NCBI RefSeq assembly: GCF_964340395.1
Contig: NC_135559.1
Location: 20,294,650 to 20,358,649 of the forward strand
DNA: 64,000 bases
Direction of reading: 5' to 3'
DNA from: Glandiceps talaboti
Taxonomy: Eukaryota > Hemichordata > Enteropneusta > Spengelidae
Below are positions 38,192 to 51,108 of this stretch, piece by piece. Position numbers and translations under genes: made by a program. The notes beneath the pieces were generated by a model. It was not told the DNA's origin. It saw only the letters and a program-made list of their open reading frames with translations, and made no database searches. Every line of letters starts with the position of its first letter. Positions within the stretch are counted from its first letter, which is position 1.

Positions 38192-38515
38192 CCACACTGC
38201 TTTGATCTGCACCACTGTGATATCTTGGATGGTACAACGCATCGGAAAATAACCACACTGCTTTGATCTGCACCACTGTGATATCTTGGATGGTACAACG
38301 CATCGGAAAATAACCACACTGCTTTGATCTGCACCACTGTGATATCTTGGGTGGTACAACGCATCGGAAAATAACCACACTGCTTTGATCTGCACCACTG
38401 TGATATCTTGGGTAGTACAACGCATCGGAAAATAACCACATTGCTTTGATCTGCACCACTGATATCCTGGATGGTACAACGCATCGGAAAATAACCACAC
38501 TGCTTTGATTTATAT
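38166..38515 (+). repeat. 61-bp minisatellite containing the RNF7 C-terminal codons
   Basis: Five to six copies start at 38166, 38227, 38288, 38349, 38410 and 38469. Each begins GGATGGTACAACGCATCGG and AAAATAA, that is the last RNF7 codons and stop, followed by CCACACTGCTTTGATCTGCA and ATATCTT-like 3' UTR. The first unit is the genuine gene end. The last unit has a 2-bp shorter spacing. Confidence 0.97.
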
Positions 38516-39574
38516 CACATTGTTATTGATAGTATTCTCAATGGACTAGCTACACTTGATAATCGTCACAATTTCGTGTAGAAATAATTTTCACACTCAA
38601 CATTTAGTATAACGTACAGAATTGCTTGTGTTTGGTGAAGACAAACACCAACCACTTTCACCTTACGACTTGAGTTTATCTCGCAGAAAACAAACCAGCA
38701 GCTGCTGTTGAAAAGTCTGGAAACTAAAGAAGCAAAAAATGTGGTTTGAATAATACGTTTACAAAAGTATTTTGAATCACAACTTCAGACTCCATTCTTG
38801 GTGCGTACAAAATAGTTAAGTATATTGTAGAAATTTCAATATGTCAAGAGAGATAGAAAAGAAAATATAAAAATAAATGATACTAATTTTATCATATTTA
38901 TTGTCGGTATTATTACACTTGTACTGATTTTTGAGGTGGAATACACTTTGTTTTGTAAAAATTCAAAATCATGTAAAAGTGTCATGACCTATTAAATGTT
39001 AATGATATTGTAACCAAGTTGTTTACATGTATAGGCAAGGCCGATAATGTTGTTGAGAACCTCATGATTTTGACACACAGTGTGTCAGAGTTCAAAGTTC
39101 ATGAGGTTATCACCAAGAAGATCTAGGTATGTTTACCAAGGTATTGTAAGAGAGGAAATGATGTCGAATGTCAAACCTCACCTACTAGATGTAACATGTA
39201 ATTAGTGACTCAGGTTAGTTTTAGGCAGCTCTCAAATCACATCAACTCGGAAATGGATTGGGATGGGTTTGGGGAATGGCGTCAGAGACAAAACAGGAGT
39301 TCCTGTGTTAGTGTACATTTACTGGTATTTTCCCAGGAAGGGGAAGATGGCAAAACCTGTAACATTGTAAATACAGACTGTGAATCATCTGAACTAGTCT
39401 TAAAAAGGTCTCTGTGGTTGACATATCTATTAATATGCATTTTTAGTGGACATTTCATTTGGTATCAGAATTTATTTCTATTATGTGTCAATATCTGTCC
39501 ATCAAACAATTTGAATTTTTAAAAGTTTTTCAAATGAAAAGGTGGTGATTTCACGATGTTTCCTGCAAATGTTA
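38516..39574. other. RNF7 3' flank
   Basis: No further gene. A candidate polyadenylation signal AATAAA lies at 38872-38877. Confidence 0.45.
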
Positions 39575-39870
39575 GTTTTTGCTAAATGCCCCACCCCTCC
39601 CTTCCCCACCCTTCCCTTCCTATTTAGAGAGCTATTTCCCCTTTCTGTTAACTACTGGTAAGGCAAGTTACATGTATGATACATACCGTTTTGCAGGGAG
39701 TATCTTTCATGAAGTTTTCTGTAACCTTTTTTGTCAGACACCCCCTCTCTTCCCTTCCCTGCCCTCCCCTCCCCTATTTAGAGTGCCATCTCCCCCTTCT
39801 GTGAATGTGAATGACTGGTACTGCTAAGGCAAATTACATGTATGATGTATACAGAGTATCTTTCAACAAA
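39575..39870. repeat. Tandem duplication of about 165 bp with CCCTCCC tracts
   Basis: Two units share CCTATTTAGAG, AAGGCAA(G/A)TTACATGTATGAT and AGTATCTTTCA, each starting with a C/T-rich run. Confidence 0.8.
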
Positions 39871-40289
39871 AATTCTGTTTTATTTTTTTCATCATTTCAA
39901 ATTTTCTGTGGTCATGTACAATGTAAATTATGAGTAGCTGTAATCATTAAAACAGTCTGAATCCAAGTATTTGATTGTCTGACAAGTTATTAATTTATTG
40001 TGAATTATTAACACATATATTACACTCACCACTACAAATCTTTACAATGCATCCATTGAAATACTCTAAATATACAACTACACACGGTATCTCCTTGAAA
40101 CAAGGTCAGATAAAAAAATGTGGCCAGAATGTTGAAATCATGTGAACTATGTCATTAAAATGGGGTCCCTAAGTGTTTGTATGTTGTAGAAAAACAACTC
40201 ACTGATAGTTTTATCAAGTTCTTTAGCGATGAATAATCAAATACAGTTAAATTGTCTCATGAAAATTATGAAAAATGGGAGGGACAGCA
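39871..40289. other. Intergenic, no gene seen
   Basis: No feature recognised. Confidence 0.4.
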
Positions 40290-40810
40290 TCTGGTACAAC
40301 TTGCATAGATTTCCTTCTGTCATAATTTGGGGTTTGGAATCTTTGTAAACTCAGATTTTATGTACTCTTGACCCTCAACATTGATTCTCTCACTAAAGAA
40401 GATACTTACACAAATTAGTTGTTTGGAAATTTAGCAATGATGTATCAAAAATGTGACATGAGTGAACAAGACACAGTTATTTGCAGTTGGATGTTCTCGG
40501 CTATAATCAAATTGTGTTGTGTTTAATTTGTTCAATTTCTGATACACATATCTCAAGTTCTACTAATGTGTATATTTGATTGTATGCCTGCTAAAACTTG
40601 CATAGATTTCCATACCTTGTATTGGGTTTGGAATCTATGTAAACTTTGGTACATTTTGCTTACAACTTACAGCCCCTGAATGCTTCCTTTACTAAACAAC
40701 ATACTTAAACAAATTAGTTGTAACTTGTACTGAAATCTAGCAAAGTATGATACATGTATATCAAAAATGTGATATGGAGTGAACAAGACTGAGAGTTTGC
40801 AGTTGCAAGT
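40290..40810. repeat. Diverged tandem duplication of about 290 bp
   Basis: Units at about 40300 and 40595 share ACTTGCATAGATTTCC, GGGTTTGGAATCT, CAAATTAGTTG and ATCAAAAATGTGA in order. Confidence 0.75.
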
Positions 40811-42713
40811 TGTAAACTTTAATGGTTACCTTGTGTGCATTGGTACACATAAACTGTTGATAGTCGTTTGTGCCTTTTTTGTTACGTTTCATCTAAATCA
40901 AAGTCGTCACCTCTCTCCGTAGCACTGAATTATGAATACTAAAGCGTACTGATAGGACTGTGAGTGCCAATCGTGCCTCCAGCACTTGCCGATCAGTACG
41001 TTATAGTATTGCTCCAGATTGGAAGAAGGCAATGACTTTAGTTTTAAATAAAACGTAGCAAAAAAGGCACGAAGGACTGTCGACAGTCTATGGTACATGG
41101 TTAAATTTCTAATACTTGTATCCAGTTCTACCATTGTGTATATTTGGTAGCAGTGTAGTGGAAATCTACCCATTCCAGCAGACATCTCCATACAAATCTA
41201 TCCATGTCATTGCCATATAAGTTTGATAAATACTCTGGGAAATGTTACCAGATTTTTTACTCTCTGTTTACGTTTCTAGAGTTCTAGTCTTGAATTCAAA
41301 CCGTTCTGTTTTACACAAACATGAAATCTCTTTGAGTCGATATACATCATGTAACACTCCAGGCTGTCAACATACCGCAGGTAACACTCCAGGCTGTTTT
41401 AGTTTTGAAATCTTAATGAAGATTATTGTACACAAAAAGTCTGTCATTGCATACATGTTAGAATTTGAAATATGTTTGTAATAGTTACCCAAGGATATGC
41501 TTTGCTGTAAGTTTATACACAAATCCATTGCATTGACCCCAAACAAATAATACAGTCTCACCAATCCTTAGATGTCATTGAATTTTAGAATTAACAACTT
41601 AACAAGGTCATCTGATTTGACGTGAAGGTCATTAAGTTTGGATGTCAGTGACAGTCAGTGACAGGTGTGTAGTCTGGAATGTTATGAATGATTTTATCTT
41701 TTAATATTGTACATAGTATTGAATTCTCAGTACCTGGAGTATTTTAACTTGTGTTAGTCAAAATAGAACACAAAGATTGACATAATTTCAAACATGCCGT
41801 AATATGTATGTAGCACATAGAGTATGTCATGGTGTTCACCAATAAATCTTATGATCATTATTTTTATGACAGTGCTACTGGCAAAACTATTTCAGGTCAA
41901 TTAATGAGTTCTTAAAAATATAATTTCAAAACCAAAACAGTATTTCGTCAGTGTTTGAGTTTTATAAAGTTCAATCACAACCCTTTAGTGTTTCTATTGT
42001 TAAATATATATGGATAGATTAATGTGCAAATATGAAATTATAGCCCTGTCCATATCTGATCCGGATCCAATCTGAATTAAACTTATCTAGATCACTTTAA
42101 TCCGCATCGAATCCGCTTTCCGCCCACACAAAATAATTGAAAGATTGATTCGATTCACATTACATTAGCATAATATATACCTGTCCATATAAGTACCAGC
42201 TTTGATTTGATTTCTTATTATGAAACTAAGTCACTTGATTACGTACCTGTCCACACCAGGCCTAACTGATTGTCAGTACTAAAAATAAAGTCATTATTAA
42301 TATACAATACAATTAAAAATAATCCATCAAAAATCTTTCCAAAATTGTACTTACATATTTAAAAACCAATATTTAGTACATTTAACATTTTAGACGACAC
42401 AAAATCTAAATTTCCCCACTTTTTAGAGAATAAGAGATTTCAGTATCATGTGAAAGTTTAATACTGTGTTTGCTGATCAGAAGAAAACCAGTAGTATTGA
42501 AATAAACTTGTGGGATTGGTCATATCACAGTGACTGGCTAAAGCTTCCATGTAACTGGTTAGTATATCAATCATCTCATAAATATCTTTGTTGCCACAAT
42601 GTACTGATAGAAAAATATGCTATTTCTACAGAATACCATAAAATCATCAGCGACGCCACAAGTTGCCACATCTGAGTCTCAGTTAACTTTTGAACTTTGA
42701 TTTTCTCATCCAG
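40811..42713. other. Intergenic, no gene seen
   Basis: AT-rich DNA with a small duplication GTAACACTCCAGGCTGT (about 41351 and 41381). Short open frames here lack coding features. Confidence 0.4.
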
Positions 42714-43021
42714 TAGCTCACACACTGAAGGAATGAACATTGTATGTAACAGTATGCAGGGTTTGACTAGCTCACACACTGAAGGAGTGAACATTGTATG
42801 GGTATAGCATTAGCGTTTGACTTGGTTCACACACTGAAAGAGTGAACATTGTATGTAACAGTATGCAGGGTTTGACTAGCTCACACACTGAAGGAGTGAA
42901 CATTGTATGGGTAACAGTATGCAGGGTTTGACTAGCTCACACACTGAAGGAGTGAACATTGTATGGGTAACAGTATGCAGGGTTTGACTAGCCCACACAC
43001 TGAAGGAGTGAACATTGTATG
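42714..43021. repeat. 54-56-bp minisatellite, 6 copies
   Basis: Unit AGCTCACACACTGAAGGAGT, GAACATTGTATG, GTAACAGTATGCAGGGTTTG. Copies start near 42715, 42769, 42824, 42878, 42934 and 42990. Confidence 0.95.
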
Positions 43022-43315
43022 GTAATTAACAGCATGCAGAATCTGATGCTTAAATAGAACTGGTATTTTTCAATATTTGAATTAATTAATTTTTCAAAAT
43101 TAATTTTAAAGTGTATATTATGATATTATACAACTAACATAGGTGGATAATGTGACAACCATATATGTAGACATGTTCATTAGTTGTCGGGCTGTTTTCA
43201 TTCTTTATTCAAATAAAATAAAACACTCTGTTCTTTTGTGTGAGATGATAACCTGAGTGAATGATTGATTGATTGCAAAACAGTCAGTCTGGTATTAAAT
43301 GTGAAAGCTCTTGAG
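43022..43315. other. Intergenic, no gene seen
   Basis: AT-rich spacer between the minisatellite and the LINE tail. Confidence 0.4.
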
Positions 43316-43648
43316 GAACTATCAATCAATCAATCAAAAAATTTATAGAGCACCTTTATCCAATACGAAGTAGAGTTCAGAGGCACTGTACAGTTAAATA
43401 TTGAAAACTTTCGCGTACAAGTATGTTTTAAGGTTCTTCCTGAAGACATTGACTGTGGGTGTCTGTCGAACCTCAGAGTCCAGTGGCAATTTGTTCAAAA
43501 GACATGATGTGGCACATGAGCAACCACGGCCACCGTAATTGGGTTCAAACAATAAGTATTTGTCTGATGACCGAAGTGTGTGGAGATTAGGCTTCTTACG
43601 GATAGTAACTGAGAAAGATAAAGTTAACAACATTTTCATTAAAAACAC
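43316..43648 (-). pseudogene. LINE ORF2 C-terminal end with (TTGA)n tail
   Basis: The minus strand ORF reads KKPNLHTLRSSDKYLL, then LNKLPLDSEVRQTPTVNVFR and KNLKTYLYAKVF before the stop at 43394. This matches the end of CR1/L2-like ORF2 proteins (LRSSD..L, WN.LP..IR, FK..LKT.LF). The 3' UTR carries the familiar ATAAAGGTGCTCTATAAAT and ends in TTGATTGATTGAT (43322-43336). Heavily 5'-truncated. Confidence 0.75.
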
Positions 43649-46600
43649 TAAACATGATCACAAACTCAAACCATTTGAAGATTATGAGACTTTGAAACAA
43701 TCTCCCAATGGACTGATGTCAATCTATTATATGGTGAATAATTAAGTTATTATTAAGGTTATAGACAATACATCCATTGTATTAGTCTTGAGATGAATCA
43801 GAATTTCATTTAGTCAACAATGCTGTCTGGTCTGTCTGTGATGACAAGCTCATAGCAAACATGAGGCTAGCACCAGGTGATACTGTTACCATAGAAACAA
43901 GCATCCATAGATCTGTTATTAATTGAAGTGATGTAAAACTCTGGGGACTTATATTTCTGGCTTATATAGCAAAATTCTCAAATAGAGAAATTGATGTGGC
44001 TATAAAAGGTATACACAGAATTATTAAGTTATCTTAGAAATGTGTACAATAGAATATCTTAAGGTTTTTAAAACATGTAATTGTCCCATAATCTGAAAAC
44101 CATGTAAACTGCCTTAACTAGGAATTGTATTATTAACTGCTGTGTTTTGAAGACAACACCCACACAATTGTATTTATGCATAATTAGTATATATATATAA
44201 CATGCAATTATATAAGGTCACAGGTCATAGATATTGACTCTCTAATTTATTTATGGTTCAATTTGATGAAATCCACTCATTGAAATATCAAATTTTCTAT
44301 AAATGTATGGTAAGATATTGTATCTGCTAAAACATATAGTCAATTTCAAAATGTTCAGAATAAATAATAAATATTTTTTTTGCCATATCTGTATAAAATA
44401 AACTATAAAGATGGCTAGTATGTAATTATACATAGGCAAGAAATAACATTCTTTTTGTGCTTGAAATAATTTTTCTCTCAGAGAAAAACATGACATAATT
44501 GTTATCTGCAAATGTAGTTCTGTCTACTATACCAATTAAAAGTCTATAACAATGATGAGCCTAGTACTAGGTGACACCGTTGCTATGGAAATGATTAAAC
44601 ATAAAACATAGTTTATTATCTGAGGCTGATGGCAAATGCTTCTTGTCTCTCAGCTGTTGTCCTGTTAATTCTCCCATGCAAGAATAGAGTGACCCACTTC
44701 AAGCCTCTAAATTGTGTGACCTGCTTCAACCCCCCTAAATTGTTTACTGGTTTATTGTTTGCAATTTACAAAAGAATTCTTTTATCCATCAGAAAATGTG
44801 ATTTGTTCCACCATCCGTGACTAAACTGTTTTTTTTCTATCCACCAATACTTGTACCCATGGTACACTGGTACTGTCTGGAGGTATATAATTTCTAAAAC
44901 CAGTTCCTATACAATGTACATATTTCTATCTGGTATATATAGTCTAGTTCCTATACGATATTGTTACAATTTACATGTCCACACTATGTATATACAGCTT
45001 TGTAAATTTCTAAGGTCAAAAGTTCAAACTGCAAGACATGCTTGATTATGGCGCATTCCTTGTCTGTGAGTAGAGAAGGTTATTTTCATGAATAATTCAG
45101 AAGGGAAGGGTACAAATTTTTGACATGAATTCCAGATCAAATTGATAAAATTGACAAAATTGGCAAAATGGAGACAATTATTTGGAAGATTCAAAATTGG
45201 TCTTATGGATGCATATATAGAAACTTGATAGTAACAGAATTTACAAAGCTTAATTTTCCAAAGAATCAGGTTTGAATTTAGTGGTTGAAATTAAAGCAGA
45301 AAAATATGATAGAATATCACAGTGAATCCCCTCAAAATGTGGAATGAAATGGAAATGTTTTCAGCTGAAATGTCAGGAAATACTTTGTCAGCAAAAATGT
45401 AAAAATTCAAAATATAACCAGAAGGCAGTGTTTGGATTGTGTGATATACATGTAGTAGACTTCTGTATCTATCAGACATACTATAAATGTTTTGGTATGT
45501 AGGTACGGTTTATTCATATCATGTACATGTCTGTCTGATGTGGTTGACCTTAGATTAAGGTCACTTAGAGGTTACTTAGAGGTCATTGGGTAAATGACAT
45601 GAAGACACTGCAATAAGCACGTACTGCTATGGTACACACTATATTATGGGATATATGTTCCTATATAGTATTTTGATGTGTATTCAAGATTAGTTCCCTG
45701 ACATTGCCTCTCACCCCCACCCCCCACCCCATGCCATGGATACTTTGGATTATTAAAGAAGGTTTTTTTGACATGAAAGATTTGGTTACAACTCAGACTT
45801 TTCTTATCTTTTAAACTCCCCTGTGGTAGTGTTTGTGTGAGTATAATTATTTTCAGTTGGCCACTTTCCAACTTTTACTGTATTTACTGATGACAATGGT
45901 TATTGATATATTAAAGTCATTTATAGTCTGCATAGCATGCATAGCTGAGAGGGTTGTACTAGATTTCATTTCATTTGTCAATTTCCTTTGTTATTGTGTG
46001 AATGCTAGTCACAAAACATCATCCTGTCTTACCTGTGTTGGTTCACAACAACAAATAATACCAGTTTTATGTCCTAAATTTAGTTCTTGCAATTCACCAA
46101 GAAATGATATGTTTCAACTTAGTTTACAACGAAATATTTTACACATTAACCTATCCTGTAATCCATCATTGTACTCCAATACTAAGAAAAGCTGTAATGG
46201 TATCGGCATGCATATTAACATAAACTGTACCAAATATCAACTGGTATATATTGGTATATACATATAGTCCACATATTATATCTTGAGGGTCATACATGTA
46301 CACATTATACAAAGAATTATATTGTATTTTTGTTTTGTCCTCTTTTTAATTATAGAGAACACCTGCTGTGAATAATGGCTGACCATTTCAGTTGATAGGT
46401 CAATTGTGGACATTTTAGAAGGTCACAATGACCTTGCTAATTTTGTATGATATAGACAAGGTCAAGGGTCAAGCTAAAGATTTACCCAATACAGACATCA
46501 TTGTATTAAAACCACTAAGCCTCATTATGGCAGCGTGAAGCAAACTGATTATAAACTTTGGATATATCGCTATGGTGACGTTGGTACTCAGACTTACAGT

Positions 46601-47279
46601 TCCAGATAGTATTATAATCATTGACTTAAGGGTGCCAATGACTCAAATATTGGGTTCCTTGACTCTAATGTTTTGGCTGCAAAAATTAATACTGGTAGTT
46701 TAGATGGATTTGAACTTGATCACTTTCAAGTACAGCTGCTATTAAGTTGAGTTAACTAATAACTGATTCAATTTGACCAAACCAACCCATTTAGGTTAAG
46801 ACAATCAATGTATGAGAAATATATGAAAAAAGGTATAATAATTCAATGTTTAATTCATAATGGATACAATATTATTTAACCAATAAAAAGGATTATTTTT
46901 TTTTATACTGGATGTAGTACATCATTAAAACTGAAAACATTAGAATTTGTGATATCTGCATTTTCCATTTCATTTATTTGTATATTTCATTTATCAAGTT
47001 TATACAGGTTCAATTGATAGAGTGAGTATTTCTTTACAGTAGAGCTAAATCTATTCTTAACTTCAATACACTTTAACTCATTATTAACTAAATGGAAAGC
47101 TTTTCATTCTGTCAATTTTTCTCACGGCATTCTACAAGTCTGACTGAAGTCTGATTGTTGGCAAAGTGGAGGTATATTTATCGATTACAAAGACGACTGC
47201 ATGCACTCCTTAAGTTATGTTTTGAATTATTTGTTCCTTTGAATTCATTCTCCCAAACCAGAGAATAATTTTCTTATGG
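43649..47279. other. Gene-poor 3.6 kb
   Basis: No gene recognised. Two short related segments contain AGGTGA(T/C)ACTGTTACCAT-like words (about 43870 and 44567). Open frames up to 144 codons (45833-46267) show no domain, motif or splice support. Confidence 0.4.
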
Positions 47280-47520
47280 GCCTAGTAAAAAAAATTGTGT
47301 GGTTGGTTCCGATTACACTCCATTTTAGAATAGGTGGGGTACCGGGGTGGGTAGAATATTTTAGGAGAGATTTTTTTCTTATATGTGAGTGTTTAGTTCA
47401 GGTAGTTATGTTTTCTGTTGTTTTCCGTATGGTCTCTGTGTTATTGGTTTCTTCTCATCAGATGTACATCCATTACAGATTGAAAGAACAGTTCTATATT
47501 GTCCTTTTAATTTGATGTCA
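47280..47520 (+). repeat. Dispersed repeat (family R1, copy 2)
   Basis: Second copy of the repeat at 37640-37870. A further AGGTGGGGTCGGGTAACTGG word at about 47617 may belong to it. Confidence 0.75.
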
Positions 47521-48259
47521 GTTTGTGCATCCACTATTTCTCGGGAGGTTTCGCAATTTTATTTTATTTTTTCTCAAATACAAAAAAAAAATTGGGGTCA
47601 CCAGTAAAAAAAAACTAGGTGGGGTCGGGTAACTGGTATCAAATTTGTTTTCTTCTTTTTTTTTTAGGAATGTGGCAAAATTATTTAAAAATTCAGGGGT
47701 CCATTTTCCATATAGCTATGATTAATATACTCACAGTATCCTAGCGCTGTGTTTGATTGGTATTTTAAATAGGTGTGTGTGTGTGGGGGTGACCGTTTAC
47801 AATGAATTAATTTGTTGGGATGTGAATAATAAACAAATTTATTATAATAAAAATGAAAGAAAAATTTGAAGTGGTCCATCAAAAAATATTAATACTTATT
47901 AAATAAACATGCACAATTAATCACTCTCATATAAGTCAATTTTGGTAAATGTAAAAATTGTTGATTCGTAGAGTTTTTGAAAACAAAATAACTAACTGAT
48001 GTAGGTTCAGGTGATGCATATATCGGTTTGTTTTTATATCTATTCTGTGGAAGTTTTAATGTAAAACAGTCAGACTTCATTGTTATAACATATATCCTTC
48101 TATCAGTAAATAGTGTTACAGGATCCTGGCTCCTTTGGTGTTTATGCTTTGATAAGTTACCGATGCTAATAATTATGTCTTGCCATGATTCCTGCTTACC
48201 ATAGGCAAGCAAACACACTGGTGCTTATTCACAGGCTGTAATGTACAGAGTATGATAGT
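47521..48259. other. Intergenic, no gene seen
   Basis: No feature recognised. Confidence 0.4.
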
Positions 48260-48600
48260 TTGCCGGTAAAGTCAGGACTCGATTCTGACATTCTGCCCTT
48301 CTTAGTTAGTCGAGTTCCTATATAGTATCATTTAGTCCTGCTTGCAGATAGTGCATGAGTCTATATTACTAACACAACCCTCAACACACCGAGAAGGGAG
48401 GGACAGTTGTCAGAATTGAGTCCTGAATTACTCCGTATGCTAGCAGGACTACTGGTATCGTTATGATTTACACCTCCACTCACTCCACTGGTTTATTAGT
48501 TAAGAGACCATGTTGGCATCCAGACTATTCTTAGTAGTGGAGAGGATTTCAAAGGGACAATCAGAATTGAGTCTTGACTTACTCCGGTTGCAAGCAGATC
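48260..48600. repeat. Inverted-repeat cluster (GTCAGGACTC family)
   Basis: GTCAGGACTCGATTCTGAC at about 48269 pairs with GTCAGAATTGAGTCCTGA at about 48409 through arms of about 40 bp. A third partial copy (TCAGAATTGAGTCTTGAC) lies near 48561. Possibly a degraded foldback element. Confidence 0.55.
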
Positions 48601-50682
48601 AAAACTTAATATACATTATCAACACATGCCAACCTTTCAACTCTTCTAAATCTGACCCATAGTCATTGCATTCTCCGTTTTCAAGATTTCCATTTCTAGT
48701 ACTGACAGTGTTGCTAGGGATGTTGTATACAACCTGTCATAATTAGACAACTATATGTGTATTAGTCTGAAGTGACTACAAGATTGCTGTCAACAGGTCA
48801 CAGACAACTAATTGTATATATTGACACAATGTCTGTAGAGTACATGACAATTTTGTAGAGGGTCATGTTACACTTGATCAGTTTACATAAGAGAGTAAGT
48901 GAAATAACTCTAGTTCCCTGCTGCCTTATTCATTCACACTGGCAGTGGCGGCTTTACTGTGAACGTCACTAGACAGAAAAACAAAAGAACATTTATAATT
49001 AGCATAGAGGGCAGTATACGGATTGATTTGAAAAATTTCAAATTCTTCACTTTTTTCGTTTCTGTAATCAATGGCAGGTATAGAGGTTCTTACCATATTG
49101 AAAGCAACGACATGACGAATCTTTCTTTGGAGTCAACCAAACCACGCTTCTTGGAGTAATGAGACAACAAATGCATGACATCAAAGAAAACAACAGCTTT
49201 TATTCAGATCAAGTTTTTGATAGGTTGGCAAACAATAACATTTCTACAGGGTATGAACATTTTTAAAGAATGAAACCCTGGATAGAACGAACACCAAACA
49301 ACTTCTCAATAGCATTTTTGCATGACAACACAGGAAGTGACATCATCGACTTGCATGTTGAAGGCATTTGTAGATTGAGAATGATCATATCCCATCATCT
49401 TATGCACATTGTAGGCCATAAAAGGATGGCTATTTGGTTATTTATACTGCAAGAGACATTTTGGAAAATCTATATACACATTCAAAAGGCATTGGCCACG
49501 ATAGAGGTCAAATACTTCGGTTGTAGCAAAGATCGTGACTTCCTTTTCAGTTAAGAAAATATACAAATTCAAATTGGGCATTCAGAAAAGCAATGAACAA
49601 GATCAAATTCAGTCTTTAATACATATCAACTAATTGAATGGAGCAGTGTAAATAAGTAATGAAAACATGAACTGTGTATACATAATAATAATACTAATAA
49701 TAATCAAAACACCCTGTATATTTGTGATCACCTGTATATAAGCCTCAATATTATAAAAGTTTTCAAAAAAGCCTCTGAAGCAGTTAAAAGTTTACAATGT
49801 CTAGAATTGCGCAGTCTCCTTATAAAATGAAAGTTAGTAACACATTTATACTACAGTATATCACATTTATCCGACTCACTGTTTAAACTGTTTGATGTAT
49901 AGGTAAATAAGGATGCTATTTAATATGAATCTGTAGGACAACAAGTAGGTAAATTTTACCCGTTTTCTCAAATAATGGATGAAAGTGAATGTGTGCAAAT
50001 TTCTCACCCTGGTAACAGGGTCGTGAGTCCCTATAGTAATAACAGCACTGCTATACTAGAGGAATGTGGAAGTTTACTACACTTTACAAGCGTGATTGAT
50101 GAACGGTATTCATGAATGTGTTTGCGTCATCACTAATATATTTGTTGACAATGAGATACTAGTAGTCAAGAAACACTCTAAACATGGCCAATATCCATGA
50201 CACCAAACTTTCCCAACAGACATATAGCAAACCAACTATGAATCAATTTTGGATGCCAAAATATCTACTATTATCTGCAAGTTTCACAAAGTTTGAAATT
50301 ATCCTTCTGATGAGTGCTGGTGCATAAAATTCCAAATTTAGTGACAAAAGAACATTTCGCCTTCATTTGTACGAAATAGTTACTGATTTTTATAATGTAA
50401 TCACTGGAAAACACTAAAAAAAACAAGTATTACAGTAACACCTGATTTGAAAATTACTATATTGTAATCGACTTTTTACACTCTGGGTAACAATTTCAAT
50501 TGCTAATTGTCGAAATACGACTTTGGAAACATGAACATCTCACACTGAACACTGCTACATTCATTGAGACCAACTGGTCAAACTTGTAAAAAAACGATGT
50601 CTTTTTTTAAACATGTAAATTCAGATTGCTGAGTGTCGGAATATGACTTTGAAAACACACAAAATTTCACATCATTGTACAA
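48601..50682. other. Gene-poor 2 kb
   Basis: No gene recognised. Moderately GC-richer open segments at 48959-49160 and 49270-49554 show no known domain. Confidence 0.4.
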
Positions 50683-51108
50683 TGGGTGGACTTGATTGAC
50701 TCCCCGGTTCATCACGTGTACACCGGTTCATTTTTTTATATACTTGTTTGATACGGAGGTGGTGCACACGCATTCTGTTGGGGATAACCGAATAACCCGA
50801 CGAATTTTGGGGTGCCGGAGAGATATATGGAATCTGAAAGTTTACATTTCTGTTATATGTACGTAAATTAGCAAAATAACGTACTTGCTAAGATGATGCT
50901 AAGATTTGAAATATAATTTTAGAGTAGCTGTGCAAGTTTATCTATCAGGAGATATGTCACATTTCAAAAACCTTGGATAGTAATTATCATATTTGAATAA
51001 GTGAACACTGTCAGCCGGCACTTGATTGGATCTGTCAGCCGAACTATCCGAAGCACATGGCGACGTAAAACGGTGATGACCGGGTCACACAATCAAGTCC
51101 ATCCTATA
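50683..51108. mobile_element. Inverted-repeat element of about 425 bp
   Basis: Left end TGGGTGGACTTGATTGACTC and CCGGTTCATCAC is the imperfect complement of the right end GTGATGACCGGGTCACACAA and TCAAGTCCATCC. The GC content is above that of the surroundings. No ORF. Probably a MITE. Confidence 0.65.

Noticed and set aside
38061-38500. Minus-strand frames of 109-145 codons with repeating WLFSDALYH units
   Set aside because: Antisense of the RNF7-derived 61-bp minisatellite.
23860-43021. CRISPR-like arrays in the minisatellites at 23860, 27863, 38166 and 42714
   Set aside because: Units are contiguous without unique spacers and the genome is eukaryotic.
45833-46267. Plus-strand 144-codon ORF
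   Set aside because: Cys/Ser-rich but without recognisable cysteine spacing, splice context or domain.
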